This document shows, in pieces, positions 54,711-63,569 of a DNA stretch of 64,000 nucleotides (position 1 is the stretch's first letter; every line of letters begins with the position of its first letter). The translations under genes and the position numbers were made by a program. Source of the DNA: Paenibacillus sp. PCH8 (GTDB taxonomy: Bacteria > Bacillota > Bacilli > Paenibacillales > Paenibacillaceae); NCBI RefSeq assembly GCF_002968835.1, contig NZ_PKQK01000009.1, forward strand, positions 1 to 64,000, in the 5' to 3' direction. Under the pieces are notes generated by a model. That model ran no database searches, was not told the DNA's origin, and saw only the letters and a list, made by a program, of their open reading frames with translations.

Positions 54711-55175
54711 TTGAAAAAACTGATCATCTCCATTTTTGGAGCAGCTGTACTATTTACATCCGGGGCAACAAGCACAGAGGCAAGCAGTATCAATTCCGTA
54801 GTGAACAACATGACTGGTATACCTTACAAGTGGGGCGGCACAACGATGGCTGGCTTCGATTGTTCCGGGTTTATGAGATATCTTTTCAACAAATATAGCA
54901 TTGAATTACCACGTACATCCCAGCAGCAAGCCAAAGCAGGTACTCCGGTATCCAAAAGTAGCGTTCGCACAGGCGATCTGGTGTTCTTTAATACGATGGG
55001 CAATGGCATTTCACATACAGGTGTATATATCGGTGGCGGACAATTCGCTCATGCCTCCAGCAGTAAAGGTGTAAGCATCACCAAGTTGTCCAATCCTTAT
55101 TTCAATGATCGCTACGTGACGGCACGACGGGTAACAGGACAATTTATGTATGATAAAATGTTAGGTAAAATGTAA
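54711..55175 (+). CDS. Secreted NlpC/P60 cell-wall peptidase
   Basis: A ~154-residue endopeptidase that cuts peptide stems of peptidoglycan. Signal peptide MKKLIISIFGAAVLFTSG with cleavage near TEAS. Catalytic Cys in GFDCSGFMRYLF and His in GQFAHASS, with a GDLVFFNT and SHTGVYIGG core. TTG at 54711 starts MKKL with GGGAG 10 bases upstream; TTG 54705 is an alternative. A c-di-AMP riboswitch lies upstream, so expression is tied to cell-wall stress or osmotic state. Confidence 0.9.
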   Translation: MKKLIISIFGAAVLFTSGATSTEASSINSVVNNMTGIPYKWGGTTMAGFDCSGFMRYLFNKYSIELPRTSQQQAKAGTPVSKSSVRTGDLVFFNTMGNGISHTGVYIGGGQFAHASSSKGVSITKLSNPYFNDRYVTARRVTGQFMYDKMLGKM

Positions 55176-55186
55176 TCATCATATAG

Positions 55187-55224
55187 AAAGAGGAGGCCCG
55201 GATCATTCCGGGACCTCCTCTTTT
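55187..55224. terminator. Intrinsic terminator after the NlpC/P60 gene
   Basis: AAGAGGAGG / CCTCCTCTT outer stem with CCCGG / CCGGG inside, then TTTGGTTG. Also usable by the convergent carboxymuconolactone gene. Confidence 0.85.
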
Positions 55225-55267
55225 GGTTGACTTGCCTTTTATATGACCGATTCGTGTACTACATGTA

Positions 55268-55597
55268 CTAATGCAGCGCCTTTTGCACTCGCATCGCGCC
55301 CTGAGACAGGGCATGTCCGCCCCCAACTGCTCCGGCTACGGCAACCGTCTCCATGATCTCCTGATCTGTGGCGCCCTTGGCACGGGCTTCTTCCACATGG
55401 TAGAAGGTACACACCTCATTGTTGGCGAACAATCCAATCCCAAGTGCAATCAGTTGTTTCGTCTTCGCATCAATCACGCCAGGCTGAAAACATTCTCCGG
55501 TAAACTCATGATACGACCTGACCACATCTGGCAACATATCACTTAATGCTCCAATCTGATCCTTGTAGGCATGAACTTTATCATTCATCAATGTCAT
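55268..55597 (-). CDS. Carboxymuconolactone decarboxylase / AhpD-like protein
   Basis: About 110 residues of the CMD family, with the AhpD-type ExxxCxxxH site in NNEVCTFYHVEEA and the motif AVAGAVGGGHAL. Single Cys only, so a CxxC peroxidase reductase role is unlikely. A start at ATG 55597 or 55588 fits the family; the frame opens 25 codons earlier with no clear ribosome site. Confidence 0.75.
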   Translation of the reverse strand: MTLMNDKVHAYKDQIGALSDMLPDVVRSYHEFTGECFQPGVIDAKTKQLIALGIGLFANNEVCTFYHVEEARAKGATDQEIMETVAVAGAVGGGHALSQGAMRVQKALH

Positions 55598-55738
55598 GGC
55601 TTGCAGCACACCCTTTCGGCTATAGTTACAGATCATCCTCACTGTACCTATCTTCTCTCCCGAGTGAGCCAATTATGCCAAGAAATCATGGTAATTCCAA
55701 ACATTTAAGCGCTCAAGCTTCTTCCAAATAATAAACCG

Positions 55739-55957
55739 TTACTCACCAAGCGGGTTCTGGCGAGGCTCGCTAAACAGCTGATATCGATAGCGGCGATCCA
55801 GCTTCACCACACGCCGATTCTGACGGCGAATCAGTACTTGCTCGCCATCCCAGGCAACAACAATTCCCGTTACATCATTAGATTCCAGCTCATCCCGCAC
55901 GACTCTTACTTTATCACCCGATAAACGCAAGGTGTCCAACTCTGTATCACTGATCAT
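55739..55957 (-). CDS. Small conserved protein
   Basis: 72 residues with alternating beta-strand-like pattern (VTGIVVAWDGEQVLIRRQNRRVVKLDRRYRYQL), possibly an SH3/KOW-like fold. No known function. AGGAGC is 8 bases before the ATG. Confidence 0.6.
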   Translation of the reverse strand: MISDTELDTLRLSGDKVRVVRDELESNDVTGIVVAWDGEQVLIRRQNRRVVKLDRRYRYQLFSEPRQNPLGE

Positions 55958-55988
55958 GTCTATAGCTCCTATATTCCAAATTAATTTA

Positions 55989-56024
55989 CAAAAAGAGACC
56001 TAAATGATAAGTCATTTAGGTCTC
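55989..56024 (-). terminator. Intrinsic terminator of the next minus-strand gene
   Basis: GAGACCTAAATGA pairs with TCATTTAGGTCTC around TAAG; minus-strand tail TTTTTGT. Confidence 0.8.
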
Positions 56025-56076
56025 ACGTGACTGTATTAGACTGTCATGTCATTCGAAATTATGTCCCGACTGAAAG

Positions 56077-56406
56077 TTACCGCTGCGCGTGCTCTTTGCT
56101 GTCGTTCTTCTCAAACCAAAAATCAAGCACTTTGGCAGACATCACACGTTCTTCAAGGTACTCTACTTGATGCGGTGTAAATTGTTCTTTCCAAGAGAAG
56201 GACAACTCTTCGCACAAGCCTACGATCGTCAGTAATTCTGACCAGGCAACATAGCGTTTGTACCAGAAAAATTGAGGATGTTCAATCATATAGGGATAAA
56301 GGTCATCGAATTCCGTATGTTTACAATCCAGGGCACGTTCAAAATGAACTTTCGATCCCGCCAGCTTATCATTAAAAAATTGTTCTGTTGCAAGTTGGTT
56401 CCCCAT
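56077..56406 (-). CDS. Hypothetical protein
   Basis: 109 residues, acidic and tryptophan-rich (HPQFFWYKRYVAWSELL; FSWKEQF). Not recognised. ATG 56406 has GAGGAGG 8 bases upstream, in preference to the frame's first ATG at 56460. Its terminator at 55989-56024 makes it a single-gene unit. Confidence 0.6.
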   Translation of the reverse strand: MGNQLATEQFFNDKLAGSKVHFERALDCKHTEFDDLYPYMIEHPQFFWYKRYVAWSELLTIVGLCEELSFSWKEQFTPHQVEYLEERVMSAKVLDFWFEKNDSKEHAQR

Positions 56407-56503
56407 GGTGTTGCCTCCTCTCCCTAACATAACCCCATTATAAATGAAATCAGCGGTCATGCAAAGGCATAGTTCAAAAAATAGGCCCTATTCCTTTAAA
56501 ATG

Positions 56504-57085
56504 TCACATTTCGTTATCGTCAAATTGTACCGTTCCATCGTTCAGGGAACGAATGCGTACCAAGGCTTCTACCGGGATACCTTGTTCACGAATCGTGCGC
56601 GCACCTGCCTGGAAACTTTTCTCCACCACAACGCCGAATCCGACCAACTCTGCACCGGAACGTTCAATAATTTTGATCACTCCACGAGCGGCATCTCCAT
56701 TGGCAATGATATCATCGATGAACAAAATACGGTCATTCTCATGAATGTACTCACGAGATACCATGATGTCCGTTACAATTCCTTTGGTAAAGGAAGGTAC
56801 GCGTTCACAGTAAGCATCAGGATCAGCCAGAAGCGTTTTTTTGCGACGAGCGAATACTAGTGGGACCCCAAGTTCATAGGCTGCGGCAAAAGCAACCGGA
56901 ATCCCTGAGGATTCTACCGTGATTACTCGAGTCACTCCACTTTCACGAAAACGGGCAGCGAACTCCCGTCCCATCTCCATGGTTAATGCAGGATCAATCT
57001 GGTGGTTCAAGAGACCATCCAGCTTCAATACCTGATCCGAGATGACAACACCTTCTTGTAAAATTCGTTGTTTCAATACTTCCAT
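56504..57085 (-). CDS. xpt: Xanthine phosphoribosyltransferase
   Basis: 193 residues. Transfers phosphoribose from PRPP to xanthine, making XMP for purine salvage. MEVLKQRILQEGVVISDQVLKLDGLLNHQIDP is a near match to the B. subtilis Xpt start. PRPP motif ILFIDDIIANGDAARG. Two ATGs at 57088 and 57085; GGGAGG is 4 and 7 bases away, so 57085 is chosen. No purine riboswitch is seen upstream, unlike in B. subtilis. It is divergent from ykvI. Confidence 0.92.
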   Translation of the reverse strand: MEVLKQRILQEGVVISDQVLKLDGLLNHQIDPALTMEMGREFAARFRESGVTRVITVESSGIPVAFAAAYELGVPLVFARRKKTLLADPDAYCERVPSFTKGIVTDIMVSREYIHENDRILFIDDIIANGDAARGVIKIIERSGAELVGFGVVVEKSFQAGARTIREQGIPVEALVRIRSLNDGTVQFDDNEM

Positions 57086-57289
57086 CATTTGACCTCCCAA
57101 GCCTATCCTATGAGGTAAAAGTATCATATATCTATCTATAAGTTCAAGCGAAATTGCCCAAGTGCTGTTCCTATGATGCCATTCAAGCGATTGCTTGCTA
57201 TTAATTGTCATGACTTTTGTGGGTCAAGCATACCTTGTACCATGGTACCCGCATGTCCAAACTATACAGGGGCCTGAGAGGGGAAACAC

Positions 57290-58345
57290 ATGAAACAGGC
57301 ATTTCGGGTGCTGCAAATCGCATTTACATACATTGGAACGGTTGTCGGAGCCGGCTTCGCAACAGGACAGGAAATATTGCAGTTTTTTACCCAGTATGGC
57401 AAATGGGCCACCATCACCATAGGCTTATCCACCATGCTCTTTGTCTGGCTAGGTACCAAAATGATGCTAATCGCTCACGATACCGGCTCCTGCTCTTATG
57501 AGGATCTGAACAAACATTTATTTGGCCACAAGGCGGGCAAATGGATCACCTGGGTGACCCTTCTCATTCTCATTGGAGTGAACAGTGTCATGCTTGCCGG
57601 GGCAGGTTCCGTTTTTGTGGAACATCTGGGTTTACATTATCAGACGGGTCTGATTGTCACACTAGTAGGTACATATCTACTGCTTGGTCGCGGTATTCAG
57701 GCCATCCTGCAGATGAATAGCATCGTGGTGCCCATGATGCTCCTTCTATCGCTGCTCATGATTACCAGCACCCTTCATCACCCAGGTGCTTCCCGATTTA
57801 TAACACTGACTACTGACTCAAGTCCCCTTCAGGTTTGGCTGTCTCCACTGCTCTATACTTCGTTCAATCTCGTGTTGGCCCAAGCCGTTCTTGTGCCAGT
57901 GGGCAACCAGATTCGCAATCGAAGTGTGCTGAAATGGGGCGGAGTACTGGGTGGAATCGGCGTAGGCTTCATGCTGATGGCAGCTCACTTCGCCATGTCT
58001 GCACAGATGCCTGGCATCATTCAATTCGAGATCCCGATGGGCAGCATTGCCTTTCAGCTTGGCTGGGCGGTGCAATCTGTATATGTATCCCTCATTTTCA
58101 TGGAAATATTCAGTACATTTGTAGCCGATATCTACGGGATGACCCTACAACTCAGGCAGCATATACGTGTGCATCCTCGATATATTACATTAACCATTAT
58201 GCTGTTGTGTTACTCACTCAGTCAGTTTGGATTCAGTTCTCTGCTGTCCATCCTTTACCCCATCTTCGGAAGTATGGCACTGATCTGGGCTACCAAATTG
58301 GTGATGAACCGCTGGGGCGCCTTTCGTGGACGCAATAACATGTGA
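57290..58345 (+). CDS. ykvI: YkvI family membrane protein
   Basis: 351 residues with about ten hydrophobic segments. Starts QIAFTYIGTVVGAGFATGQEILQFF, the YkvI/APC-like motif. Likely a secondary transporter; substrate unknown. GAGAGGGG lies before the ATG. A perfect GTACCATGGTAC palindrome is in the shared promoter region at 57237-57248. Confidence 0.85.
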   Translation: MKQAFRVLQIAFTYIGTVVGAGFATGQEILQFFTQYGKWATITIGLSTMLFVWLGTKMMLIAHDTGSCSYEDLNKHLFGHKAGKWITWVTLLILIGVNSVMLAGAGSVFVEHLGLHYQTGLIVTLVGTYLLLGRGIQAILQMNSIVVPMMLLLSLLMITSTLHHPGASRFITLTTDSSPLQVWLSPLLYTSFNLVLAQAVLVPVGNQIRNRSVLKWGGVLGGIGVGFMLMAAHFAMSAQMPGIIQFEIPMGSIAFQLGWAVQSVYVSLIFMEIFSTFVADIYGMTLQLRQHIRVHPRYITLTIMLLCYSLSQFGFSSLLSILYPIFGSMALIWATKLVMNRWGAFRGRNNM

Positions 58346-58371
58346 ACCTCTGACTCATACTGAAATATCAA

Positions 58372-58429
58372 CAAAAAAAGGATATATGCGGGTCCAGGAT
58401 TTGGTAGTCTCCTGGACCTGCTTATATCC
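58372..58429 (-). terminator. Long hairpin terminator of the glycosyltransferase gene
   Basis: GGATATA-TGCGGGTCCAGGA pairs with TCCTGGACCTGC-TTATATCC. On the minus strand it is followed by TTTTTTTGTT, placing it at the end of the glycosyltransferase transcript. Confidence 0.75.
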
Positions 58430-58585
58430 ATGTTATAAGACCTGCTCAATTCATAGAAAAAGTCGAGTAATCTCGTTAGCTTGCTCAACTAGTTAATACA
58501 AAACATGTATACGCTAATCGAGAAGACAGAATCTATTCCACAAGCGAAGCAATCGTCATAAGCATCGTTTCTACTTTTTTAGATT

Positions 58586-59716
58586 CTAGGCCAGGCTGGG
58601 AAATTGCAAATACATTTTTTTCAGTTCATTAACGGATCTGCCCAGAGAGTAGTGTGTTTTGGCTTTTTCACATGCCGAACGGGCCAGTTCATAGCGGTAA
58701 GCCGGGTCCAGCATTACCTTTTCAAGCGCTTCAGCCAGTGCAGAAGGATCTTCTGAGGGAACAAGCAGTCCATTACTTCCGTTCTCGATCTGCTCCGGTA
58801 TGCCACCTACATCCGTGCCTACAAGAGCAAGACAACTCAGCGCCGCTTCAGCGAAGACTGAACCAAAGGCTTCAGCCCGTGAAGGAAGGACAAAAATATC
58901 AAAGAAAGGCATGAATTCCTCAGGGTGCAGTGTATAGCCATAGAAAATAGTCTCATTATAAATACCCAACCGCTGTGCCAATTCTTCCAGATCAGGACGA
59001 ATCGGCCCGTCTCCAATTATGTGTAATACATAATCATGACCTCTGCCTTTTAATTCAGCACAAGCTTTGAAAAGAATATCCAATCCTTTTGCCGGAACAA
59101 GGCGACATACCGTGACCAGCTGTGGTACGGCATTATCATGGGGAATCGGTTTAAATCGTTTCTCATCAAATCCATTGGGGATCACACCAATGACCTCTGG
59201 CTCCTTCACGTAGGGAGCCAGATAACGCCGGAACGAATCTGATACCGTCAAGAGGCGCTCTGCCTGGTGCTCCAACTCACCATAAATTGAAAGCAGGAAT
59301 CGATGCTCTGGTCCATCCAATTCAATGCGTCCATTTAGAATTAATTCTCGTTCATAACTGGAGTGGATCGTTTGAATGAGGGGTGTATCCGGAAAAACTT
59401 TCTTCATCGCGAGTCCTGCAATTGGATGGTGGGCATGGATCAGATCATAGGGCTTCTGAATGCGCAGTTTGGTCCACCATAAATAATCACGATAGGTTTG
59501 AATATATTTTTGGACAACAGGACTATCCTTATATTCGGTCCAATCAAACGTTTCGAACTGAACTTCCTCTCTGCCCTTGTTGCGAATTCGTTTCGGCAAC
59601 GAGAACAGATCCATCTCCCACCGCGGAGCTGTAAACCTCTCTTGCATATACGGAATCATCGAGGATACACCTCCGGGCTGCTCCGGAGGAAAAAAAAGCG
59701 CCTGCAGCAATTTCAC
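58586..59716 (-). CDS. Glycosyltransferase family 4
   Basis: 376 residues with two Rossmann domains. N-terminal FFPPEQPGGVSSM is the acceptor-binding Gly-rich loop; HAHHPIAG and SVSDSFRRYL follow. The C-terminal donor domain has VCRLVPAKGLDILF and LPSRAEAFGSVFAEAALSC (EX7E motif). It transfers a sugar to an unknown acceptor in envelope or exopolysaccharide synthesis. Not next to other glycan genes, so the product cannot be named. Confidence 0.9.
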   Translation of the reverse strand: MKLLQALFFPPEQPGGVSSMIPYMQERFTAPRWEMDLFSLPKRIRNKGREEVQFETFDWTEYKDSPVVQKYIQTYRDYLWWTKLRIQKPYDLIHAHHPIAGLAMKKVFPDTPLIQTIHSSYERELILNGRIELDGPEHRFLLSIYGELEHQAERLLTVSDSFRRYLAPYVKEPEVIGVIPNGFDEKRFKPIPHDNAVPQLVTVCRLVPAKGLDILFKACAELKGRGHDYVLHIIGDGPIRPDLEELAQRLGIYNETIFYGYTLHPEEFMPFFDIFVLPSRAEAFGSVFAEAALSCLALVGTDVGGIPEQIENGSNGLLVPSEDPSALAEALEKVMLDPAYRYELARSACEKAKTHYSLGRSVNELKKMYLQFPSLA

Positions 59717-60078
59717 CGTTAGTTTCCCCTTTCTAGCTTACGTTCTTTCAGTGCATCTACATTCATGATATATCAGAACATATGTTCAGTAAAGAACCAG
59801 AATGAGAATCCCTCTCACTGTCTTACCCTCTTGGATGCAGATCCATTTTTGGTCTGAGTACGGCTCTACTGTCCATTATGACATAGGGAAGCTTGAACAT
59901 CCATATTACGTTAGACACAGCGACCCCTTCGTGAGAATTCAACTTGGATGCACCGCTCAACCAGCCTAGACTGACCAAGCTATTGTTCACCAAGTCGTAT
60001 ATACAACATATTCACGGAAGGTACTTCTCAGAAGCGAAAGCAATATTTCATTCGTCTCGCTCGGTTGCTGCAAGGTGT
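59717..60078. other. Intergenic region
   Basis: About 360 bases between two minus-strand genes. I see no gene, RNA or confident regulatory motif. An AGAAGCGAAAGCAAT segment near 60030 is reminiscent of the palindromic repeat but too short to call. Confidence 0.5.
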
Positions 60079-60645
60079 TTATCCAGTAGTCAGAATCTCA
60101 GGTAGCCGTTCCACCGGTTTCTCATATGTATTGAAACCACCCGTCTCCCCAACAAATGTATAACCATTCCGCGCATAGAAAGCATTTAAAGTAGCGTTGT
60201 TCGCTCCGCAGTCCAATCGGACCATGTGCTTCTCTGCAAACTGTATGCCGGTGCTTGACCATTGCAATATGGAACGCCCCAGACCAGTTTGGGCATATTT
60301 TCTTCGAATCGCCAGTCGATGCAGATAGACTGCGCCATCCTCGGCGTGAGCTTTTGAACCCCAAAGATGAACATCCCACGGGCTTGGCTGACGCATGAGT
60401 ATGACCATCCCTGCTACGTCCGCTCCTTTATTGAATACAAACACATCCCCACGCCGGATCGCTCCTGTCGTATCATGTGAATCTTCACCTTTAAGTAAGG
60501 CGCTCCATTGGGAAGATCCTTGGCTCTGCAACCATTCGGCTGTTTCCACCAGCAGCGAGATCACATCCTCCGTATCCCCAGGCTCCGCCTGAACCGCTTG
60601 AAAACCATCGTTGATATATTCGCTACTTATCCTGAATGAGTGCAT
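60079..60645 (-). CDS. GNAT family N-acetyltransferase
   Basis: 188 residues. Acetyl-CoA binding loop in LHRLAIRRKYAQTGLGRSILQW (R/QxxGxG/A). C-terminal ARNGYTFVGETGGF is typical. Substrate unknown. ATG 60645 has GGAGGAG 6 bases upstream; the ATG at 60714 has none. Confidence 0.85.
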   Translation of the reverse strand: MHSFRISSEYINDGFQAVQAEPGDTEDVISLLVETAEWLQSQGSSQWSALLKGEDSHDTTGAIRRGDVFVFNKGADVAGMVILMRQPSPWDVHLWGSKAHAEDGAVYLHRLAIRRKYAQTGLGRSILQWSSTGIQFAEKHMVRLDCGANNATLNAFYARNGYTFVGETGGFNTYEKPVERLPEILTTG

Positions 60646-60722
60646 ATCTTTCTCCTCCGCTTCCAAGTCTCTATGAACTAATGGTACTATACCGGGAAAT
60701 AAATTTCTCGTCAAAATGCAAA

Positions 60723-60753
60723 CAAAAAAAGGTAAAAGGCAGTTGCCTTTTAC
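60723..60753 (-). terminator. Terminator at the end of the acidic-protein gene
   Basis: GGTAAAAGGCA pairs with TGCCTTTTACC and, on the minus strand, runs into TTTTTTTGT. The stem overlaps the stop codon of the gene. Confidence 0.85.
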
Positions 60754-61793
60754 CCATCCATTCTTGCTTCATCAATAATCCGATTTTGATACAACATCGT
60801 AAGATGCAGGGTATCAAACTCCATTTCCTTTTCCAATTCCTGCATCAGTACTTCGACCAGGCTCTTCCGCTGCATACTGGTGCCGGGAACCTCGTAATCG
60901 ATGTAGCCTGTCAGATCGGAAAGAGAGGTGTCAATTGTAGCTGTTCCGACGGGCAACCCGCCTCGCTCCTGAAGAAACAGCTCATATACGCGGAACTCCC
61001 GATCCTTACGCTTCAGCATGACATAACACGCTTCTTCGGCAGCTTCAATATCATCGGGGTCAGATTCATCGTACTCTTCAAGCTCCTCAGAGAAATCACG
61101 ATGTATCCACTCCAGCGCCTCAAGTTCATTGCCCTGATGCCAAGTGCGAATCGTGATCGTATCGATGATATCCTCATCCAGTTCTCTAACCAGCAACTCG
61201 GCAGCGGCTTCCCGTTGATTCTCTTCGGGCTCATCGTACCAGTGTATCTCGCCCTGTGCATCAGCACCGTATTGTTTCAAAGAGGCTTCCGCAAGTTCCC
61301 GCCCATCTATATCATTAAATATATACGTCGATATACTGCGTCCTGCACTCACCATTTCCATCTCCAGAACATGATCCCGATCTTCATATGTAAACGATTC
61401 GACTTGTGATCTAGGAATTACCCGTGTTCCATTACCGTCTGTATCGTCATAGCTCACCTCGTCATGGATCATGTCTTCGGACGGCCATCCAGACTCCAGC
61501 TCAGGTTGGTGCAGAACTGAATGTAGTGAGCCACAACTGACCAGCACTTCATAATAGGCAGCTTCCACCGCATCCGCAAGAGATCGGACATAGGCATGTA
61601 CTTTGTCCACGATAAGTTGCTGCTGAGTATCATCCGATAGAGACTCTTGCTCAATCTGAAGACTACCGGATAGGCGATCTCCTTCTCTGTATACGAGGAA
61701 AAGTGAGCCAGCATAGTGACCATCGAACATCACATCCTGTACTTCCCCACCTGATGTACGCAAGTCAGCTACTAATTCCACATCATGTTTCAT
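60750..61793 (-). CDS. Acidic hypothetical protein
   Basis: 347 residues, strongly acidic with D/E clusters (EEYDESDPDDIEAAEEACY; LDEDIID). It has two similar-looking halves of beta-rich pattern. No signal peptide. Not recognised. GGAGGAGG is just upstream of the ATG. A strong terminator makes it a single-gene unit. Confidence 0.7.
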   Translation of the reverse strand: MKHDVELVADLRTSGGEVQDVMFDGHYAGSLFLVYREGDRLSGSLQIEQESLSDDTQQQLIVDKVHAYVRSLADAVEAAYYEVLVSCGSLHSVLHQPELESGWPSEDMIHDEVSYDDTDGNGTRVIPRSQVESFTYEDRDHVLEMEMVSAGRSISTYIFNDIDGRELAEASLKQYGADAQGEIHWYDEPEENQREAAAELLVRELDEDIIDTITIRTWHQGNELEALEWIHRDFSEELEEYDESDPDDIEAAEEACYVMLKRKDREFRVYELFLQERGGLPVGTATIDTSLSDLTGYIDYEVPGTSMQRKSLVEVLMQELEKEMEFDTLHLTMLYQNRIIDEARMDG

Positions 61794-61897
61794 TACCTGT
61801 CCTCCTCCATTCCTAACGTTATTCTCTTAGGATACCCCTGAAGACGGTAGATTATGAGGCTATTGTTCATTTCAAAGTTCAGATATACGAAGTACGG

Positions 61898-62701
61898 TTA
61901 GACAGATAAAACATATTTATGAATTGCATGTGCAACACCCTGCTCATTATTGGAAAGGGTCACCTCATCCGCAGCGGCTTTCACTTCTTCCGGTGAGTTC
62001 TCCATCGCAATGCCTTTGCCAGCAAAGGTTAACATCGTAATATCATTGAAGTAATTCCCAATCGCCATAATTTCCGAGGGCAAGACTCCCTTGGATTCGG
62101 CAAGTCTTTTGAGCGCAGCGCCTTTAGACGCTTCCGCATGCATTAGATCAATAAAGAAGTCACCACTGCGTGTCATATAATATGGCAGGTTCCAGGTGGA
62201 CCATTCCTTCTGCACCGCATTCATCTGTTCTATAGGACCAAATGCAGTGAATTTGGCTAATGGTTCGGTCATATCTGCCCATTTCGGCAGTTTCAGAGGC
62301 TCTGCTAGAAAGTTGTAGTACATCTCACGTACCTGTAACTCCAGCCCATCCGGTTGATCTACATACAATCCAAAAGCCGTATTGATGTCAAAATGCACCC
62401 CATTGGCCCGGCAATAGGTAATGAAAGGCTCAAGTCCCTGTCCATCTAATGCAAAATGATGAACCACTTCACGTGTATCCACCTGTGCTGTGACAGCGCC
62501 ATTATGGGTAATCACATATCCATCCAGTCCCATCTGCTCCATAAAAGGAATCGTGTTGGCCGGACCTCTGCCCGAACACAGAACGATCTCGGCTCCCTTA
62601 CGGGAAGCTTGGATCAAGGTCTCCTGGGTCCATTCGGTAAGTTCATGATGATCATTCAGCAGTGTTCCATCTACATCTAATGCAATTAGTTTATAGTTCA
62701 T
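61898..62701 (-). CDS. Cof-type HAD phosphatase
   Basis: 267 residues. HAD motif I LIALDVDGTLLND (nucleophile D), motif II LCSGRG, motif III lysine region and motif IV IGNYFNDITMLTFAG. A Cof cap domain fits sugar-phosphate or flavin-phosphate dephosphorylation. ATG 62701; the 23 codons before it in frame are unlikely. It follows the pseudouridine synthase with a hairpin-rich gap. Confidence 0.88.
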   Translation of the reverse strand: MNYKLIALDVDGTLLNDHHELTEWTQETLIQASRKGAEIVLCSGRGPANTIPFMEQMGLDGYVITHNGAVTAQVDTREVVHHFALDGQGLEPFITYCRANGVHFDINTAFGLYVDQPDGLELQVREMYYNFLAEPLKLPKWADMTEPLAKFTAFGPIEQMNAVQKEWSTWNLPYYMTRSGDFFIDLMHAEASKGAALKRLAESKGVLPSEIMAIGNYFNDITMLTFAGKGIAMENSPEEVKAAADEVTLSNNEQGVAHAIHKYVLSV

Positions 62702-62739
62702 TTTGGCTTCATCCTCATCTCTGTAGTAATCGCACCCAC

Positions 62740-62822
62740 CGAAACCCTCCCTTCCGAGGGAGGGCCCCATAGGGCTCTGCCCTCCACAACTCCCTGCTCC
62801 GCTTCGCGAAGGACGGGAGCTG
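62740..62822 (-). other. GC-rich hairpin cluster between rsuA-like and HAD genes
   Basis: At least two hairpins: CCCTCCCTTCCGAGGGAGGG near 62744-62763 and a second near 62798-62820 around TTCGCGAA. May act as processing or attenuating structure. Confidence 0.55.
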
Positions 62823-63569
62823 TTACTTCCGCAGACGGTCCAACTCGTCTGCGGTTAGTTCACGATAGCTTCCGATCGCAAGCTCGGAATCCAGTTCAAG
62901 TTCACCCATGGCCACACGTTTCAGATAGATTACACGTTTGCCTACCGCCTGGAACATCCGTTTCACTTGATGAAACTTGCCTTCGTGAATAATAAGCGAG
63001 ATTAACGAGACGATACCTTCCTCCGTCTCTTCCTGACCAAGCACCGTCAGTTCGGCTGGTAACGTCTCATACCCGTCATCCAGCTGCACTCCGGCTTTGA
63101 AACGTTGCACATCTTCGTCATCCACGTTGCCCAACACGCGAGCTTCATACGTTTTGGGCACATGCTTGCGTGGAGATAACAGATCATGGGCAAGCGGACC
63201 ATCATTCGTGAGAATAAGCAATCCCTCGGTATCCTTATCCAATCGTCCGACCGGAAACGGATGGAAGACCCGCTCTTCTTTACGCAACAGATCCAGCACC
63301 GTCTTATCTCTGTTATCCTCCGTAGCAGACACCACACCTTGAGGTTTATGCAGCATTAGATAGATCATCTCCCGATACACAATCCGCTCTCCATCGGCTT
63401 CAATGACATTAACCTCCGGGTTCACTTGTACGCCACTGTCCTTCACTGATTTACCATCCACATGGATTCTGCCTTGCTTCACCATTTTTTTGAGTTCACT
63501 TCGTGTTCCTACACCCATATGGCTTAATATTTTGTCCAGACGTAGCGTTTGTTTGCCTTTTCCACTCAT
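62823..63569 (-). CDS. RsuA/RluB-type pseudouridine synthase
   Basis: 248 residues. N-terminal S4 RNA-binding domain (LRLDKILSHMGVGTRSELKKM) then synthase domain with catalytic Asp in GRLDKDTEGLLILTNDG. It converts uridine to pseudouridine in rRNA. ATG 63569 overlaps the upstream methyltransferase stop (ATGA at 63566-63569), so it is translationally coupled. Confidence 0.9.
   Translation of the reverse strand: MSGKGKQTLRLDKILSHMGVGTRSELKKMVKQGRIHVDGKSVKDSGVQVNPEVNVIEADGERIVYREMIYLMLHKPQGVVSATEDNRDKTVLDLLRKEERVFHPFPVGRLDKDTEGLLILTNDGPLAHDLLSPRKHVPKTYEARVLGNVDDEDVQRFKAGVQLDDGYETLPAELTVLGQEETEEGIVSLISLIIHEGKFHQVKRMFQAVGKRVIYLKRVAMGELELDSELAIGSYRELTADELDRLRK

Noticed and set aside
57237..57248. 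Perfect GTACCATGGTAC palindrome as an operator
   Set aside because: Short, no matching site elsewhere and no regulator gene beside it; chance cannot be excluded.
57086..57289. Purine riboswitch upstream of xpt
   Set aside because: The conserved purine aptamer blocks are absent on the minus strand.
59930..60065. Further copy of the palindromic repeat
   Set aside because: Only a ~15-base similarity; no inverted ends or shared blocks.
60636..61409. 257-codon open frame on the plus strand
   Set aside because: It is antisense to the GNAT and acidic-protein genes, has no ribosome site and low-complexity composition; a shadow frame.
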